From: Berghia stephanieae
Lineage: Eukaryota; Mollusca; Gastropoda; Nudibranchia; Aeolidiidae
Assembly (NCBI GenBank): GCA_034508935.3
Contig: CM067443.1
Coordinates: 105,382,575-105,446,574, forward strand
Direction: 5' to 3'
DNA length: 64,000 nucleotides
Shown here: piece after piece, positions 62,855 through 64,000 of the stretch
Layout: each line of letters opens with the position of its first letter
Numbering within the stretch: the first letter of the stretch is position 1
Made by a program: the position numbers and the translations under genes
The notes under the pieces: generated by a model
What the model was told of the DNA's origin: nothing
Databases searched by the model: none
Seen by the model: only the letters and a program-made list of their open reading frames with translations

Positions 62855-63120
62855 ACAAAAATAACAACAACAAAAAGAAAACAACAACAACCACCCCCCC
62901 CCCCCAAAAAAAAAAAAACAAAAAAACCAAACAAACAAAACAAAAAAAAAAATCCACAAACAAATAGAGGCATTTACAAGAAACAAAAACAAAAACAAAA
63001 AAATACACAAAACCCCCTAGAACAAACAACACCAATAAAAATAAACAAACAATTAAAACAAACAACAAATAAAATAAACGAACTAAATAAAAAGCAAAAG
63101 ACAATAATAAATAGAAAAAT
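62855..63120. repeat. A/C-rich low-complexity tract
   Basis: AAAC words with one C run (62,886-62,905 region), like the tracts at 39.9 and 47 kb. Confidence 0.88.
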
Positions 63121-63793
63121 AAATAAAAACCCAATGGAATTAAAATTTTAAAAGAGACTTGATATAATTTGGGTTATCTAGTCATTTTGTGCAGAAAAGT
63201 TATATCAATCCGTTTAATATGAAGTCATAATACTTATTTGTACATAGATAGCCTACATATAATATATCTATTATAATAGACTAAAGAACTCCTACCCGAA
63301 CTGATCCTTATGCTATCGATAATCGCCCTGGTGGGGTTTTAGCTTAAGAGTCGTCAATGCGGCAGCTGTAGCGGATACGGTCCAACAGATGGTGGGTGTG
63401 CGTATAGCCTATATTATATCAAATCGATCTCTTCGTCATCATCTACTTTCACCCACCTTGCCGTATTACTCTTATATAATAAATAGACACATGACATTTA
63501 AATCAAATATATTTTTTAAAAAACCGACATTATATGGAAAAAAAATTATTCAACATGATATTGATATTTCACTTTCTTTAAGTGAGGTTATACGTGATTA
63601 TCTATAAGAGTGTGTGATTATGTATTTGTTACACAACATTAAACGTAATAGATATCATTGTTATTGGCCATTTGCAGGTTATACTATGACACGACCCCCT
63701 GGTGATGGTGTTTTTCATTCATATAATTTATTACTGGTATCCAATCAAAACAAAACAATGCAGAGACTAACACACCACAAAACACGAGATAAG
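63121..63793. other. Intergenic, nothing recognised
   Basis: No supported feature. A 72-codon frame at 63,389-63,607 has no recognisable motif. Confidence 0.4.
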
Positions 63794-64000
63794 CGTATGT
63801 ATGTATGTATGTATGTATGTATGTATGTATGTATGTATGTATGTATGTATGTATGTATGTATGTATGTGTATGTATGTATGTATGTATGTATGTATGTAT
63901 GTATGTATGTATGTATGTATGTGTATGTATGTATGTATGTATGTATGTATGTATGTGTATGTATGTATGTATGTATGTATGTATGTATGTATGTATGTAT
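63794..64000. repeat. (GTAT)n array to the window edge
   Basis: About 50 units with three GTGTAT variants; continues past the edge. Confidence 0.95.

Noticed and set aside
63794-64000. Telomeric or satellite repeat at the edge
   Set aside because: (GTAT)n does not match the animal telomere unit TTAGGG and is a common microsatellite.

Overview
The window is animal nuclear DNA: AT-rich, spliced, and full of SINEs, LINE fragments, short inverted-repeat transposons (MITEs) and long microsatellites. No bacterial, organellar or intact viral features were seen. The repeat style and the host gene suggest a marine invertebrate, possibly an invertebrate deuterostome. That placement is inference; there is no rRNA or mitochondrial marker to test it.

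The only host gene recognised runs on the minus strand from about 38,811 down past the left edge. It is the 5' third or less of ADGRV1 (VLGR1/GPR98), the very large adhesion GPCR. Twenty-four exons could be placed by reading splice sites and codon phases. They encode a signal peptide, about ten and a half Calx-beta repeats and the start of the LamG-like domain, about 1,405 residues in all, in the same order as the vertebrate protein. Twenty of the 23 junctions join in frame without adjustment. Four apparent single-base deletions lie in or near exons 3, 17 and 18; a non-functional allele or assembly errors could each explain them. Exon 1 starts three bases before the ATG at a 3' splice site, so the 5'UTR exon and promoter lie further right and were not identified. 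The GPCR part lies outside the window.

The region from 38.8 to 64 kb contains no recognised host gene. It is a graveyard of repeats: (A) a ~195 bp MITE with TATAGATAGT ends and about 20 copies, several inserted into each other; (B) a ~310 bp MITE; (C) a ~240 bp MITE with long TIRs; (D) and (G) TTAA-flanked MITEs; (E) and (F) two further MITEs; a fold-back palindrome at 9.8-10.1 kb; three tRNA-derived SINE families; several LINE fragments; a mariner with a nearly complete transposase (60,124-61,506); and fragments of Penelope-like retroelements that carry hammerhead ribozymes.

The most interesting signals are: two hammerhead ribozyme folds with complete cores (35,359-35,400 and 42,121-42,166), both beside (TA)n tracts; MITE-A copies nested in MITE-A; a 625 bp head-to-head MITE-B palindrome inside a split MITE-E; and the CRE-like octamer TGACGTCA in four otherwise unrelated MITE families.
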